Shown piece after piece: positions 36,401-45,159 of a stretch of DNA of 64,000 nt. The notes beneath the pieces were generated by a model. It searched no databases and was not told where the DNA came from. It worked only from the letters and a program-made list of their open reading frames with translations. Within the stretch, counting starts at the first letter, position 1; every line of letters starts with the position of its first letter. Source of the stretch: Bacteriovoracaceae bacterium (lineage in GTDB: Bacteria; Bdellovibrionota; Bacteriovoracia; Bacteriovoracales; Bacteriovoracaceae); the NCBI GenBank assembly GCA_023701435.1, contig JAMPXB010000005.1, positions 62,001 through 126,000 on the forward strand. Reading direction: 5' to 3'. Position numbers and translations under genes: made by a program.

Positions 36401-37481
36401 GATCTAAGTTTACAACCGATGCTTCCATTGGCTGTCGTAAAAAAGTTTTCTGATTAATGTCCGCAAGCACTACAGGAGACAGGAGCTTTAATTTTTCGCC
36501 CTTGTTTTCGAGCGTTAGACCATTAAGAAAGAGTTTATTATCTTTATAGGAAAAAATTGATCTAACTTCTTCGGCTTCAAAGAAATTTGAATTCACATTC
36601 TGAAGAAAAATATCAGCAGAGGCTTTTAAATCCTGGTTTTTATAATCTAAATTAAAAGAGGCCCTGGCGACTCCGTCGTTAATTTCAACAATCTTCGGCA
36701 AGGCCAGATCGTTACCAATACTCTTAAGATGAACCTGTGCTTCGCCAACCAAGTTAAACTGACTCTCTTTAAGTTTATAGTAGTCGGTAATTTTTCCTTT
36801 CAGGAGCAGGGACTGAACATCGTGTTGCACTTTTAAACGATAAAGATTAATCCCGCTTCGAGAGACTTCTGCATCCCCCCATACCTCATCTAGTTTAAAA
36901 TCATTTTCAGCATTCGGCTTTAAATTAGTGATATGGAAGCGGGTTATAAATGAATCACCTTTTTTGAAAATTTTTATTCGACGGGCATCCAGTAAATCAT
37001 GATTGGCAATGATTCGAGAGTTTTCAATCAATAATGTATCAACCCCTACCGGAGTATTGTTTGAAAAATTAAATATCTTGTTTATTATTTCTGGATTTAT
37101 TTCCTTTAACTCTTCATCCTTTTTGGGGAAAAAGTATTTAACAATTGAATCAGAAATTCTGATTTCTCCCAGTGTCAGTTTTTTTTCTTCGATTTCTAGA
37201 AGGCTAATATAAAAACCGATTTTACCCAGTTCTGCCTCAAAGCTTTCAAGTTCAGAAATTTCTTTCTTAACTGTAACTTTATTCATCTCAAGGCCAGGAG
37301 GAAAAAGACTAATAGAAAAGTTCTTTATTTTGACTTCAGTATGCAATTGTTTCTGAGATAAGTCGGAAACGATACGAGTGACCAGACCGCCGAATGATTT
37401 GGTCTGTATAAAGATCACGAAGGCAATGGTATTTGCCAGCAATAGAAATATGAATGCTCCAAGGATGCTCTTGAATCTCAC
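33459..37481 (-). CDS. tamB: TamB-like envelope-spanning protein
   Basis: A 1340-residue protein of the AsmA/TamB superfamily, which form long beta-groove bridges from inner to outer membrane. It has an N-terminal membrane helix (FLLLANTIAFVIFI), an AsmA-like start (VKIKNFSISLFPPGLEMNKVTV), repeated beta strands for 1100 residues, and the TamB C-terminal domain with VRLTGNPSQPRGEGRLRT, FSPKKALSNPDFDVQA and LSLIAFGYTDEIQSAL. It ends in an aromatic residue pattern (KFRWTFK), as TamB does for contact with TamA. The start is GTG, overlapping the stop of the TPR gene (GTGA), and its end overlaps tamA (ATGA). Confidence 0.93.
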   Translation of the reverse strand: MRFKSILGAFIFLLLANTIAFVIFIQTKSFGGLVTRIVSDLSQKQLHTEVKIKNFSISLFPPGLEMNKVTVKKEISELESFEAELGKIGFYISLLEIEEKKLTLGEIRISDSIVKYFFPKKDEELKEINPEIINKIFNFSNNTPVGVDTLLIENSRIIANHDLLDARRIKIFKKGDSFITRFHITNLKPNAENDFKLDEVWGDAEVSRSGINLYRLKVQHDVQSLLLKGKITDYYKLKESQFNLVGEAQVHLKSIGNDLALPKIVEINDGVARASFNLDYKNQDLKASADIFLQNVNSNFFEAEEVRSIFSYKDNKLFLNGLTLENKGEKLKLLSPVVLADINQKTFLRQPMEASVVNLDLNNALKFLGPNLNVLKGKLSGVIKFSYKDKNLYFTPRDNFTVRNLGLVVGDAYKPFEVLMIKQAKLTNSQFAVINNEFQMSASVELAHSKLEVDGFVNKEKVQFNVPDAMVDLEDFGNISNLDIKGVGELSVNVSGPLHNTIIGLKGKTKGFEILGYKLGEAEKDIAIDLAASNVIIKKMETTFGRTNLSGNGVVNYRDKDIAIGISSGETNTSDLNQIIYPIMKDLNFLPEDLNYKARVEVDIFGKTTMDDLKLRSRVHFSDLLVYGETISSGSFNISLLDRILYFKDLVAFKSKGMIYGDSQFGLKDKSIKVRYRWENLELSSFHFSKRLKLNVDAKVSGAVTGTGTTDNYRLKLESTAFDTHSPNYKFKDSFVTMNIIPARISGNTTVMGGILSSNFNLALKKGLASDLFLKIKSDNIKPLLVSILGQHLEAEEFTGRTDFELSTKFQDGFSHLDLKGNLKQLVFNHPSFSVNYYSRKPQFLVKNSVIENWNLDIKDEDFKVQTRGEGFFGKKVTLIHEYHFDSKILEILLAPILSAEGKIKNIFNVFGNGADFDLRVTSQSDELDLTIDAFPIPINDLKYFLDYANGRLTIRELKTSLEAGSVELLGDVYLGADKPDVNLKFIFDKAEIPILGKSIINLSGEGVVLGNNLPYNVSGDLIVNKAQIVNELNEFSSKSAAFSQIRFLPKNQESPIGKLLNLNVNVKVENPVRITNSLMDVALLGEVRLTGNPSQPRGEGRLRTPPNSSRIFFKNNEYMITSADINFSPKKALSNPDFDVQALTYISNYRVYPKAYGDLERFNFDLTSDPALPRPSILSLIAFGYTDEIQSALRPEDQQSLNQVGVGSFVFDRFKISDILNKQFGLQVNLGTVIEQSGTDSLLTGRTQEGQSGQGGAIGRTRSATKIELKKRLDEALTLSVSSTMGGSIGQRQSMNLNYGLTRKIQLEGVYELRTNEEGQEDVIDNSIGGDVKFRWTFK

Positions 37482-38857
37482 AATTTATCTAGCCTTTCTT
37501 TTGCCAGACGATATTTGGAATCAATCGAAAGGATCCTTGAGAGTACTTGGCGTGCCTCATCAAATTCATTTAACCTGATTAAAACTTCTGCTTGTCCGTA
37601 CATAAATGACAGCACATCGTTTTTAGTGGTTGCCTTTGCCAGCGCCATCAAACAAGTATCAAGCGCTGCTCGATAATCTTTAATTTGCAACAGACCAGTG
37701 AGTCTTAGATAAGAACCTTTTAAAAAAGACTCCGCATCCTTGGAATTGGCAATGGCCAGCTCTGCTGCTTTTATAGCCACTCGGGGCATTTCTGATTGCA
37801 AAAAGCTTACCGCTAAATCGCAAAGTTGATCATTACTATATTCCTGGTATTTCAATATTTGCAAGAACCTGTCCTGATCTTCAGAACTTTCAACATCCAA
37901 TCCGGGTGACATAACTTCTTCTTGAAATTTACTCACGGCAGCCGCTTCAGTTTGAATGACAGGTTTAACTGCTTCTTCTTTAAGCAAGTGAGAATTTTGC
38001 TGAATAAAATAGCCCTTCAGATGGGAGAAATATTTATCAAAGTAGACAAAGTTATACTGAAGATTGGATCTGACGACAGAGGAGTACAAGGTAGCTTCCT
38101 CACTTAGTCCTAATCGATGCATTAAATTCAAGACTAAGACCTGGAGCTTAAACTCTTCAAAATAAATCACGATTTCGACCAACCGCTTATAATCTGATTT
38201 ATCATCAAGGCCTCTGCCTGAGATTAAACAAAAACTCCGATAGATTTCCAGAGCACCAATTGATGCACCAGACTTGAGAACCTCCCCAATGGCCAGATAC
38301 TTAGAGGAGATCCCCTTGGGAGAAGACTTCTCCATGCATGAATAGATCAACTCTTTTGTTATTGTGACTGACTTACCCAAATCATTAACCATTAACGCCA
38401 AGGCCAGTTCTTTTAGCTTTAAACTAAAATCATGCTTAAAATATTTTTCAATAATTGCAGTCATCCAACTCGGGACTGAAGGGTTTTGATTTTCAAACTG
38501 ATGAATTAAAAAATTTGAAATTTCAAAATAGAGTTTATCCATTTGCCCTTTATCTTCCAGGGCCTGGATAATCATCTTTTTTATTTGAATGAACTTATTA
38601 TTTACTTCGACCTCCGTTAACTGGCCGATTAAACCCAAAACAATTTCATGATTTTTATTTTGAGATTCGAACTCGGCTAACTCGATGGCAAGTATAGCGG
38701 GTAGACCCTTTTGCTGGGCCTTCAAAGATTCTGAATAAAGTTTTAACCATTCAAAGCGATTCTCGGATTGAAGTGTTAACTGAACTTCAATTAATCTTTG
38801 AACCTCAAAGAATTTCTGCTCGGCCATCATTTGCCGTATTTGAGAAATAGACTCCAA
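37478..38857 (-). CDS. helical-repeat (TPR-like) protein upstream of tamB
   Basis: A 459-residue soluble, almost wholly helical protein with degenerate TPR-type repeats, clearest at the C-terminal end (AAELAIANSKDAESFLKGSYLRLTGLLQIKDYRAALDTCLMAL and the AEVLIRLNEFDEARQVLSRIL helix pair). It has no signal peptide or catalytic motif. The start is TTG at 38857, five or six bases after AGGAAGGGG, stronger than at the internal ATGs. A TATAAT at 38900-38895 on the minus strand could be a promoter -10. It is translationally coupled to tamB, so a role in Tam assembly is plausible (inference). Confidence 0.78.
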   Translation of the reverse strand: MESISQIRQMMAEQKFFEVQRLIEVQLTLQSENRFEWLKLYSESLKAQQKGLPAILAIELAEFESQNKNHEIVLGLIGQLTEVEVNNKFIQIKKMIIQALEDKGQMDKLYFEISNFLIHQFENQNPSVPSWMTAIIEKYFKHDFSLKLKELALALMVNDLGKSVTITKELIYSCMEKSSPKGISSKYLAIGEVLKSGASIGALEIYRSFCLISGRGLDDKSDYKRLVEIVIYFEEFKLQVLVLNLMHRLGLSEEATLYSSVVRSNLQYNFVYFDKYFSHLKGYFIQQNSHLLKEEAVKPVIQTEAAAVSKFQEEVMSPGLDVESSEDQDRFLQILKYQEYSNDQLCDLAVSFLQSEMPRVAIKAAELAIANSKDAESFLKGSYLRLTGLLQIKDYRAALDTCLMALAKATTKNDVLSFMYGQAEVLIRLNEFDEARQVLSRILSIDSKYRLAKERLDKL

Positions 38858-38903
38858 AATGCCCCTTCCTGTGGCACATTAAACACTTAAAATTATTATA
38901 CTT

Positions 38904-40265
38904 TTAAATGAGTTTTTTGGATAAATAATTGGTCGAAAACTTACTTTCCACAAAGGCTGGATCCTCTAGGATTTCCTTATGGAGATCAATATTCGTTTGA
39001 ATTCCGCTTACCACTGTTTCATCAAGAACACGCTTTGCTCTCGTAATACAGTTAGCACGGTTATCTGCCTGAACAATGATCTTAGAAATCATAGAGTCGT
39101 AGTATGGAGGTACAGTATATCCTGTATAAATATAGTCATCTGTACGAACGCCAATACCACCAGGTCTATGATAATGGGTGATATGGCCTGGTGAAGGCAT
39201 ACCAGTTCTGAAATTTTCAGCATTAATACGGAATTCCATCACGTGATTACGGAAAAGAATATCAGACTGTTTAAATCTGCTAACTTCGCCTTGTGCATGA
39301 CGAATTTGCTCTGAAATGAGGTCCACACCTGTGCGACCTTCGGTTACCGGATGTTCTACCTGGATACGAGTGTTCATTTCCATAAAGTAGAATTTTTCAG
39401 TGTCTTGGTCGTAGAGGAATTCTACTGTTCCAACCGAATCATAATTAACAAATTTTGCCAGGCGAACGGCGGCATCACAAATTTCTTCGCGCACCTTTTG
39501 CGTCAGAACCGGTGATGGAGCCTCTTCCAAAATTTTCTGGAATCTTCTTTGGATCGTGCAATCACGCTCACCCAAATGAATGACATTTCCATGTTGGTCG
39601 GCAAGAATTTGAACTTCAATATGGCGCGGATTCTCAATATATTTTTCAATGAAAAGCGTTCCATCACCGAAAGCAGCCTTAGCTTCTTCCTGCAATCTTG
39701 CAAGTGCTGGCCATAGTTCCTCGAAGGAATCAATGCGCTTCATCCCGCGACCACCACCTCCAGCAGATGCTTTAATCAGAACAGGGAAAGTCATTTTAGT
39801 GACTTCTTTCTTGATAAAAGTTTCATCAGCGTCCTTCACATAGATTGGTTCTAGTGTCGGTACTTTGGCTTTCTTGGCAGTGATTTTTGATTCAATTTTA
39901 TCACCCATGGAGCGAATGCATTGAACACTCGGACCGATGAAAGTGACCCCCCATTTTCCACACATTTCAGCGAATTCATCATTTTCAGAAAGGAACCCAT
40001 AACCAGGATGGATAGCATCTGAACCGGTGATTTCAGCAGCTGATAAAATCTGGGGGATATTTAAATAAGAAAACGTTGATTTGGCCGGACCAACACAAAC
40101 AGACTCATCGGCCATCTTCACATGAAGTGAATCTTCGTCAGCTGTAGAATGTATGGCTACAGTTTCAATTCCGAGCTCTTTACAACTTCTGATTACACGA
40201 ATAGCGATTTCGCCACGATTGGCGATAAGTACTTTTTTGAATTTCTTAGTCACGGGCTTACTCAT
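38904..40265 (-). CDS. accC: acetyl-CoA carboxylase, biotin carboxylase subunit
   Basis: Carboxylates the biotin on AccB using ATP and bicarbonate, the first half-reaction of fatty-acid synthesis. The 453-residue enzyme has KVLIANRGEIAIRVIR, HPGYGFLSEN, the glycine-rich ATP loop KASAGGGGRGMK (about 165), the HIEVQI strand, and the catalytic MNTRIQVEHPVTE region (about 295). ATG overlaps the accB stop by one base (TAATG). Confidence 0.98.
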   Translation of the reverse strand: MSKPVTKKFKKVLIANRGEIAIRVIRSCKELGIETVAIHSTADEDSLHVKMADESVCVGPAKSTFSYLNIPQILSAAEITGSDAIHPGYGFLSENDEFAEMCGKWGVTFIGPSVQCIRSMGDKIESKITAKKAKVPTLEPIYVKDADETFIKKEVTKMTFPVLIKASAGGGGRGMKRIDSFEELWPALARLQEEAKAAFGDGTLFIEKYIENPRHIEVQILADQHGNVIHLGERDCTIQRRFQKILEEAPSPVLTQKVREEICDAAVRLAKFVNYDSVGTVEFLYDQDTEKFYFMEMNTRIQVEHPVTEGRTGVDLISEQIRHAQGEVSRFKQSDILFRNHVMEFRINAENFRTGMPSPGHITHYHRPGGIGVRTDDYIYTGYTVPPYYDSMISKIIVQADNRANCITRAKRVLDETVVSGIQTNIDLHKEILEDPAFVESKFSTNYLSKKLI

Positions 40266-40744
40266 TAGTTTGGCTTGATCTTAAAGAGAGGTTGTCCAAA
40301 TTCTACCAGGGATTCATTATCCACGCAGATTTCAACAATTTCTCCACTCATGTCTGAATCAATTTCATTCATGATCTTCATGGCTTCCAGTACACAAAGC
40401 GGCTGACCGTTTTTAACTCTGTCGCCAACTTTTACATAAGCTGGTTTACCAGGTGATGGTGCTGCATAGAATGTTCCAACGAATGGAGACTTAACTACAT
40501 GAAGACCAGCATCAGTTGCAGCTTTAGCAGGAGCCGCTGATGCAGCAACTGGAGCAGCTTGAGCAGCAGCAACTGGAGCAGTTTGCATCATTGGTTGAAC
40601 TTGGTAAGTAGGAACAGCAGCTGTCGCGAAGTTTACAGATACTTTAAAATCCTTGGCTTCAACTTTTAGTTCTGCAACACCTTGATCTTTTGCAACTTTT
40701 ACAATCTCTTGAAGAGATTCAATACTGAGTGTATCGAGTTTCAT
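40265..40744 (-). CDS. accB: biotin carboxyl carrier protein
   Basis: A 159-residue BCCP subunit. An N-terminal helix-rich part contacts AccC, an alanine/proline-rich linker follows (about 55-80), then a biotinyl domain with target Lys123 in LEAMKIMNEI. The thumb and fold strands (VKSPFVGTFYAAPSPGKPAYVKVGD) are normal. One base separates it from efp upstream. Confidence 0.98.
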   Translation of the reverse strand: MKLDTLSIESLQEIVKVAKDQGVAELKVEAKDFKVSVNFATAAVPTYQVQPMMQTAPVAAAQAAPVAASAAPAKAATDAGLHVVKSPFVGTFYAAPSPGKPAYVKVGDRVKNGQPLCVLEAMKIMNEIDSDMSGEIVEICVDNESLVEFGQPLFKIKPN

Positions 40745-40745
40745 A

Positions 40746-41312
40746 TTAAACCTTAGCTCTTTCTAGATATTCGCCTGTACGGGTATCAATTTTAAGAATT
40801 TCGCCTTCTTTAATGAAAAGCGGAACGTTAACTTGCAGACCTGTTTCAAGTTTGGCTTTTTTAGAACCACCAGTAGCAGTATCACCTTTCATACCAGGAT
40901 CAGTCTCTACTACTTTCAAGTTAATGAAGTTTGGAAGTTCAATCGAGATAGGACGGCCATTGTAATAAAGAATGAAAACTTTGATCCCTTCTTGAAGATA
41001 ATATTTGTTATCTCCAACCTGATCATGAGTTAGGTGAACCATTTCGAAAGTTGTTTGATCCATGAAATTATAACCATCCTGATCGCCATAGTTAAATTCC
41101 ATTTCTTTTTCTTCCATGTCCGGCTTTCCAACTGTTTCTACGCCAGCTTTGAAAGTTCTTTCGATGGTTTGGTTAGTTTCGAGGTTTCTGATACGAGTAC
41201 GTACAAAAGCAGAACCTTTACCAGGATTCACGTGTTGAAAATCAACGATGATCCACGGCTTGCCTTCGATCTCAATTTTAAGACCTTTTCTAAAATCGGT
41301 AGTTTGGTACAT
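40746..41312 (-). CDS. efp: elongation factor P
   Basis: Relieves ribosome stalling at polyproline. The 188-residue, three-domain protein has the modification-site loop HVNPGKGSAFVRT, with lysine (Lys32 here) at its tip, so it could be beta-lysylated by an EpmA-type enzyme if present. The signature KVVETDPGMKGDTATGGSKKA lies at about 140. Sits between aroQ and accB, a pairing common in deltaproteobacteria. Confidence 0.98.
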   Translation of the reverse strand: MYQTTDFRKGLKIEIEGKPWIIVDFQHVNPGKGSAFVRTRIRNLETNQTIERTFKAGVETVGKPDMEEKEMEFNYGDQDGYNFMDQTTFEMVHLTHDQVGDNKYYLQEGIKVFILYYNGRPISIELPNFINLKVVETDPGMKGDTATGGSKKAKLETGLQVNVPLFIKEGEILKIDTRTGEYLERAKV

Positions 41313-41323
41313 GAGGATGTCCT

Positions 41324-41749
41324 TTAATCGATCAGCGATTGTATCGCGATGTAATAACTCTGTTTTCCGAGCCCGCTCATTATGGCGGATGCGGCTTTTG
41401 CCGTCAACAAAGTATGTCGGAACTCTTCCCTCTTATAGACTTGGCTAAGGTGAACTTCAATTATTGGAATTTTCAGGATTTTCAGAGCGTCATGAATGGC
41501 CACACTGGTATGGGCATAAGCACCAGGGTTGATTATAAGAGCGTCAAAGTTCTCACTGTGGGCAGCCTGGATCCTGTCCACAATTTCGCCTTCTATATTG
41601 GACTGATACCAGGTTGTTTGAGCAAAAGATTTAATTTTTGAATCTGTCCACAATCGGATGTCATCCAGACTTTGGGTGCCATAAACTTCCGGCTCACGCT
41701 TACCTAACATATTGAGGTTAGGTCCGTTGATGATCAAAAAGTTTTTCAT
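41324..41749 (-). CDS. aroQ: 3-dehydroquinate dehydratase, type II
   Basis: Dehydrates 3-dehydroquinate in the shikimate pathway. The 141-residue product starting at ATG 41749 has NGPNLNMLGKREPEVYG (catalytic Arg and Tyr), QSNIEGEIVDRIQ, INPGAYAHTSVAIHDAL and HLSQVYKREEFRH. An upstream extension of 36 basic residues overlaps the previous gene and is not family-like, so it is rejected. An aroE gene for the following shikimate step lies at 55865. Confidence 0.97.
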   Translation of the reverse strand: MKNFLIINGPNLNMLGKREPEVYGTQSLDDIRLWTDSKIKSFAQTTWYQSNIEGEIVDRIQAAHSENFDALIINPGAYAHTSVAIHDALKILKIPIIEVHLSQVYKREEFRHTLLTAKAASAIMSGLGKQSYYIAIQSLID

Positions 41750-41753
41750 ATGG

Positions 41754-42815
41754 TTACCGGTATTCCTGCGCCTTGGCCTTGATTTCCGATAGAAAAGAGT
41801 CAAAGGCTTTTTGAACTTTGATTTCCTGCGGGGATTTAGTCTTAACCTGGTTTTCAATTATCGAAATGAGCTCATCATGTCCAGCTTGCTCTGCCTCGGC
41901 CTTAGCACCGACATTGGCCGCTTTAAGTTCTTTAACTTTTTTTAATTTTTCAATTGAAGGGATGTCTGCAGGATTTAATTCAAGAATTTTTTCCAGAAGC
42001 TCAATTGCTTTATCGTAATAATGCTGGGCACAATAAAGGTCTATTAATGTGTGCGATACAATAGGGGTGTCCGATGAAATGGAACTTTCATTCATTTCAT
42101 CTATATCACCTTCTTCTTCAAACTCATCTGCGTAGAAGTCATCTTCCAGGCTTCTTTCGGCAATTTCATTTTTAAGAATTGGGTGTTCTTCCAATGGAGA
42201 CTGCAGTTTCATCACCCATTGATCCTCCTCATTAGGAGCGTCCTCAGTTAAAACTTTCTTCTCTTCTACAACTTGAGGCTGTGTTTTATTAAAATCAACC
42301 TGAACCCAATCATCATCGATACTTTCCGGCTGAGAAATTGGCAGCAGACCGGGAGCCTCAATCAATTGTTCCAGACTTAATTTTTTATGCCCCACCAACA
42401 AATCATCTTCCAGACGTTTTACTTCCTGAGCAAAAAATTTATCCTTGGGATTCATAAACAGCAGATACTTATATGTATCTAGCGCTTCTTCCAGGTGCCC
42501 TAAATGGATACAGGCCTGGGCAAATATTTTTTGTAATGAAATATTATCAGCGTTCTGAGCAATGATTGGTCTTAAGGTATTGTAGGTCAGTTCATACTTC
42601 TGTTCATCGTAGTAACAATGAGCAAGTACGATATATCCCAGTGTATAGTTGGGATGATTTCGAATTCCATCTTTCAGAATCTTATATGCATCGTCGAGCA
42701 TTCCAAGTTTACGAAAAGATTCCGCCAATGGGGCGAAGACCCTCGAGCGAGGATTCTTTTTGTACATGTTGAAATACTTGGCCAATAAGGCAGATTGATT
42801 CTTTTTCCCAACCAC
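41754..42815 (-). CDS. TPR protein downstream of pilQ
   Basis: A 353-residue soluble TPR protein. Repeats run over residues 25-130 (LAESFRKLGMLDDAYKILKDGI, ACIHLGHLEEALDTYKYLLFMNP) and one near 265 (QHYYDKAIELLEKILELNPAD). An acidic, low-complexity middle (185-245, DDFYADEFEEEGDIDEMNE) separates them. No signal peptide. The start is GTG with AGGTAGG upstream. Position directly after pilQ suggests a pilus assembly or localisation factor (inference). Confidence 0.82.
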   Translation of the reverse strand: MVGKKNQSALLAKYFNMYKKNPRSRVFAPLAESFRKLGMLDDAYKILKDGIRNHPNYTLGYIVLAHCYYDEQKYELTYNTLRPIIAQNADNISLQKIFAQACIHLGHLEEALDTYKYLLFMNPKDKFFAQEVKRLEDDLLVGHKKLSLEQLIEAPGLLPISQPESIDDDWVQVDFNKTQPQVVEEKKVLTEDAPNEEDQWVMKLQSPLEEHPILKNEIAERSLEDDFYADEFEEEGDIDEMNESSISSDTPIVSHTLIDLYCAQHYYDKAIELLEKILELNPADIPSIEKLKKVKELKAANVGAKAEAEQAGHDELISIIENQVKTKSPQEIKVQKAFDSFLSEIKAKAQEYR

Positions 42816-42828
42816 GGGTCAACCTACC

Positions 42829-44643
42829 TTAAATGTCTTTGATATCTGAACCTGAATTCGTAGCTTGCCTGTCTACAAAGCCAGCTTCATCTTGATTCAG
42901 AATTCTTGGGGTCATAAAGACAATCAATTCATTTTTCGTCGTATCAGGTGCATACGGAGTACGGAAAAGCCAGCCAACCAAAGGAAGGTCCTTAAGGAAT
43001 GGTACCCCTGAAACTGTTTCCAAAGTTGAGGTTTGATATAAACCCCCGATAACAACCGTTGAACCATTATCGACTAAAACGTTGGTGGTCACATTTCTTC
43101 GGGTCATATTGGGTGGAGCATCCGCAGTAGGTCTGGTACCAAAGGCAGATTTCGCCAAGGCAATCTGTAGGGAAATAGCCCCATCATTTGTTACCTGAGG
43201 AGTTACCGTTAAGTTCAAATCAGCAGACACGTTTTCAAAAGTGGCCAGTGCCGGCTGGTTACCGGTAGCTGTTTGCTGAACCCTAAAACTAGTTTGTTCA
43301 GAACTTGTGATAGTTGCTGCTTTTTTATTCTGAGTCACAATCTTTGGTGTCGAGATAATACGCCCTTTAGATTCCGATTCCATTAACTGTAAGTTGAGAT
43401 CGAGATTTAATAGACGTTTATAGATACCAATAGTCATACCGGCAATACTTGGTGATTCGGCGGTAGGAGCACTACTAAATGAGAATCCTGGACCGACCGG
43501 GCTTGGAATATTTTCAACAACCGGATCGTAGCCGAAAGTAATACCACGGGAGAGACCGATTCTTTTTGAGTAAGACTCATTGGCCTCAACAATTTTGGCT
43601 TCAATTAAAATCTGAGGAGTTTGGGTATCAAGAACTTCCAGGATTTTTTTAATACGCTCGATCGACTCAACTGTGTCCAGCACGATTAAACTATTGGTTC
43701 TTTCATCCAACTGAAGAGTTCCTCTTCCTTTGGTGATGTAGTCCTTAATAATTTTTTCAATATCTTTCAAAGTGGCATAATTGACTAAAAAGACTCTGGT
43801 AACTAAAGGGGCCAGGTCTTCCTTCAGGTCTGCTGCTTTGAGCTCTTCTTCTTTCTCTTTTGTTGCTGTAGCCAAAGTTTTAACTAACAGGATGTTGGCA
43901 TTCTTCTGGGCAACCAATTTCGAAAGACTCATGACGGTATCCAGTGCCTGATCCCATGGAACATTGGTTAAGGTCAGGGTCAGAGGAGGCGCAGTTGTAA
44001 CGGCCTGATCAATAATAATATTGAACCCCGAAGTATCAGCAATCATGTTCAACAGATCAGGTACCGGAATTTCACGGACGTTAATAGAAATGCGTTTACC
44101 TATATATTTTTTCGGACCCGCCAAAGTAAGGTTGGCGAGGATGTCTTCCACTGAATTGGATTTGGGAATGTTTAGACCAACGGCATCTTCAATTTTTTCA
44201 TCGGCTTTTAGACTAGTGCTTTCACCGGCGCGAATTTTAGTTTGAGAGAAAACGCCAAAACGATTCTCTATATTAAGAGTGATATTTTTTCCGCGATTTT
44301 CCAGAATGGAGCGCACATTATCGCGCAATTGAATGGCAAATCGCACATCATTCGTCGAGCCTGGTCGCTTGTATCCTGAAATAAAGACGGCACTTCCAGG
44401 GAACTCGGAGGTATCAATACCACGCAAAAGCTTAGGGGAGATTTTGACATTTTTGATATCAAGAATGATCTGCTTATCTTCAGAGACATGGAATCGTTCC
44501 GCAAAGATGGCTTCTTTGTCAGTTTCAATCACAAGTTTGCTAACTTCGCCTTCCTGGACAAAGCTAACATTTTTAATTTCTTGCGAATGAGCAGAATTAA
44601 AAAAGGCTAACGACAGAACTAATAGAAAAAATCCTTTCTTCAT
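42829..44643 (-). CDS. pilQ: type IV pilus secretin PilQ
   Basis: Forms the outer-membrane gate for the pilus. The 604-residue protein has a signal peptide (cleavage after AHS), one AMIN domain (about 22-125), a secretin N domain pair (KRISINVREIPVPDLLNMIADTSG and FLVNYATLKDIEKIIKDYIT), and the secretin core with VGWLFRTPYAPDTTKNELIVFMTPRIL. It is shorter than PilQ proteins with two AMIN domains. Follows pilP as in other pil clusters. GGAAGAGA ribosome site. Confidence 0.96.
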   Translation of the reverse strand: MKKGFFLLVLSLAFFNSAHSQEIKNVSFVQEGEVSKLVIETDKEAIFAERFHVSEDKQIILDIKNVKISPKLLRGIDTSEFPGSAVFISGYKRPGSTNDVRFAIQLRDNVRSILENRGKNITLNIENRFGVFSQTKIRAGESTSLKADEKIEDAVGLNIPKSNSVEDILANLTLAGPKKYIGKRISINVREIPVPDLLNMIADTSGFNIIIDQAVTTAPPLTLTLTNVPWDQALDTVMSLSKLVAQKNANILLVKTLATATKEKEEELKAADLKEDLAPLVTRVFLVNYATLKDIEKIIKDYITKGRGTLQLDERTNSLIVLDTVESIERIKKILEVLDTQTPQILIEAKIVEANESYSKRIGLSRGITFGYDPVVENIPSPVGPGFSFSSAPTAESPSIAGMTIGIYKRLLNLDLNLQLMESESKGRIISTPKIVTQNKKAATITSSEQTSFRVQQTATGNQPALATFENVSADLNLTVTPQVTNDGAISLQIALAKSAFGTRPTADAPPNMTRRNVTTNVLVDNGSTVVIGGLYQTSTLETVSGVPFLKDLPLVGWLFRTPYAPDTTKNELIVFMTPRILNQDEAGFVDRQATNSGSDIKDI

Positions 44644-44688
44644 ACTTCTCTTCCTTAAGATAAGCCCTGTATATTAATTCTAAAGAGA

Positions 44689-45153
44689 TTATTTCGAAAT
44701 GGGTACGACCGTTTCTAAATATTCTTCCTCTCCATATACGTTAACAATTTTCTCAACTAAAACAATCCCCCCGGGGAGAATCGCTTTTAGCTCAGCGGCT
44801 TCAGGCCCAATCTTTTGACCTTCTTTTAAAATAATAATTTTATCTTTCTCGCCAGTGTTAACCAGCGCTCTACGTTCCTTTCCTATCAAGACCCCAACCA
44901 CCTTAATTTGATGGACCGAAATCTGATCCAAGGCCGTATCCGTTATATTAGTATACTGCCCTTTTCCAGAAACATAGAAACCACGTTTATCTTTTTTTGC
45001 TTCGCTTTTACTTAAAGGGGCCTTAAAGGGGTCCCTGAGGTTAAATGGATTTTCAATTTTTGTCTTATTTCCAAAAAAGTTGTCCAAAGATTTGGGAGGG
45101 GCGGCAATTGCCCCTACAGAAAAGAGAATAAGAACTAGAGTTAAAATCTTCAT
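44689..45153 (-). CDS. pilP: pilus assembly lipoprotein-type protein PilP
   Basis: A 154-residue periplasmic protein with a signal peptide (cleavage near IAA). It shows the PilP linker NPFNLRDPFKAPLS and the folded domain LDQISVHQIKVVGVLIGKERRALV, ILKEGQKIGPEAAELKAILPGGIVLVE. It links the PilNO complex to PilQ. No lipobox cysteine is present, unlike many PilP proteins, so it is probably a soluble periplasmic form. Confidence 0.9.
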   Translation of the reverse strand: MKILTLVLILFSVGAIAAPPKSLDNFFGNKTKIENPFNLRDPFKAPLSKSEAKKDKRGFYVSGKGQYTNITDTALDQISVHQIKVVGVLIGKERRALVNTGEKDKIIILKEGQKIGPEAAELKAILPGGIVLVEKIVNVYGEEEYLETVVPISK

Positions 45154-45159
45154 TCTATT

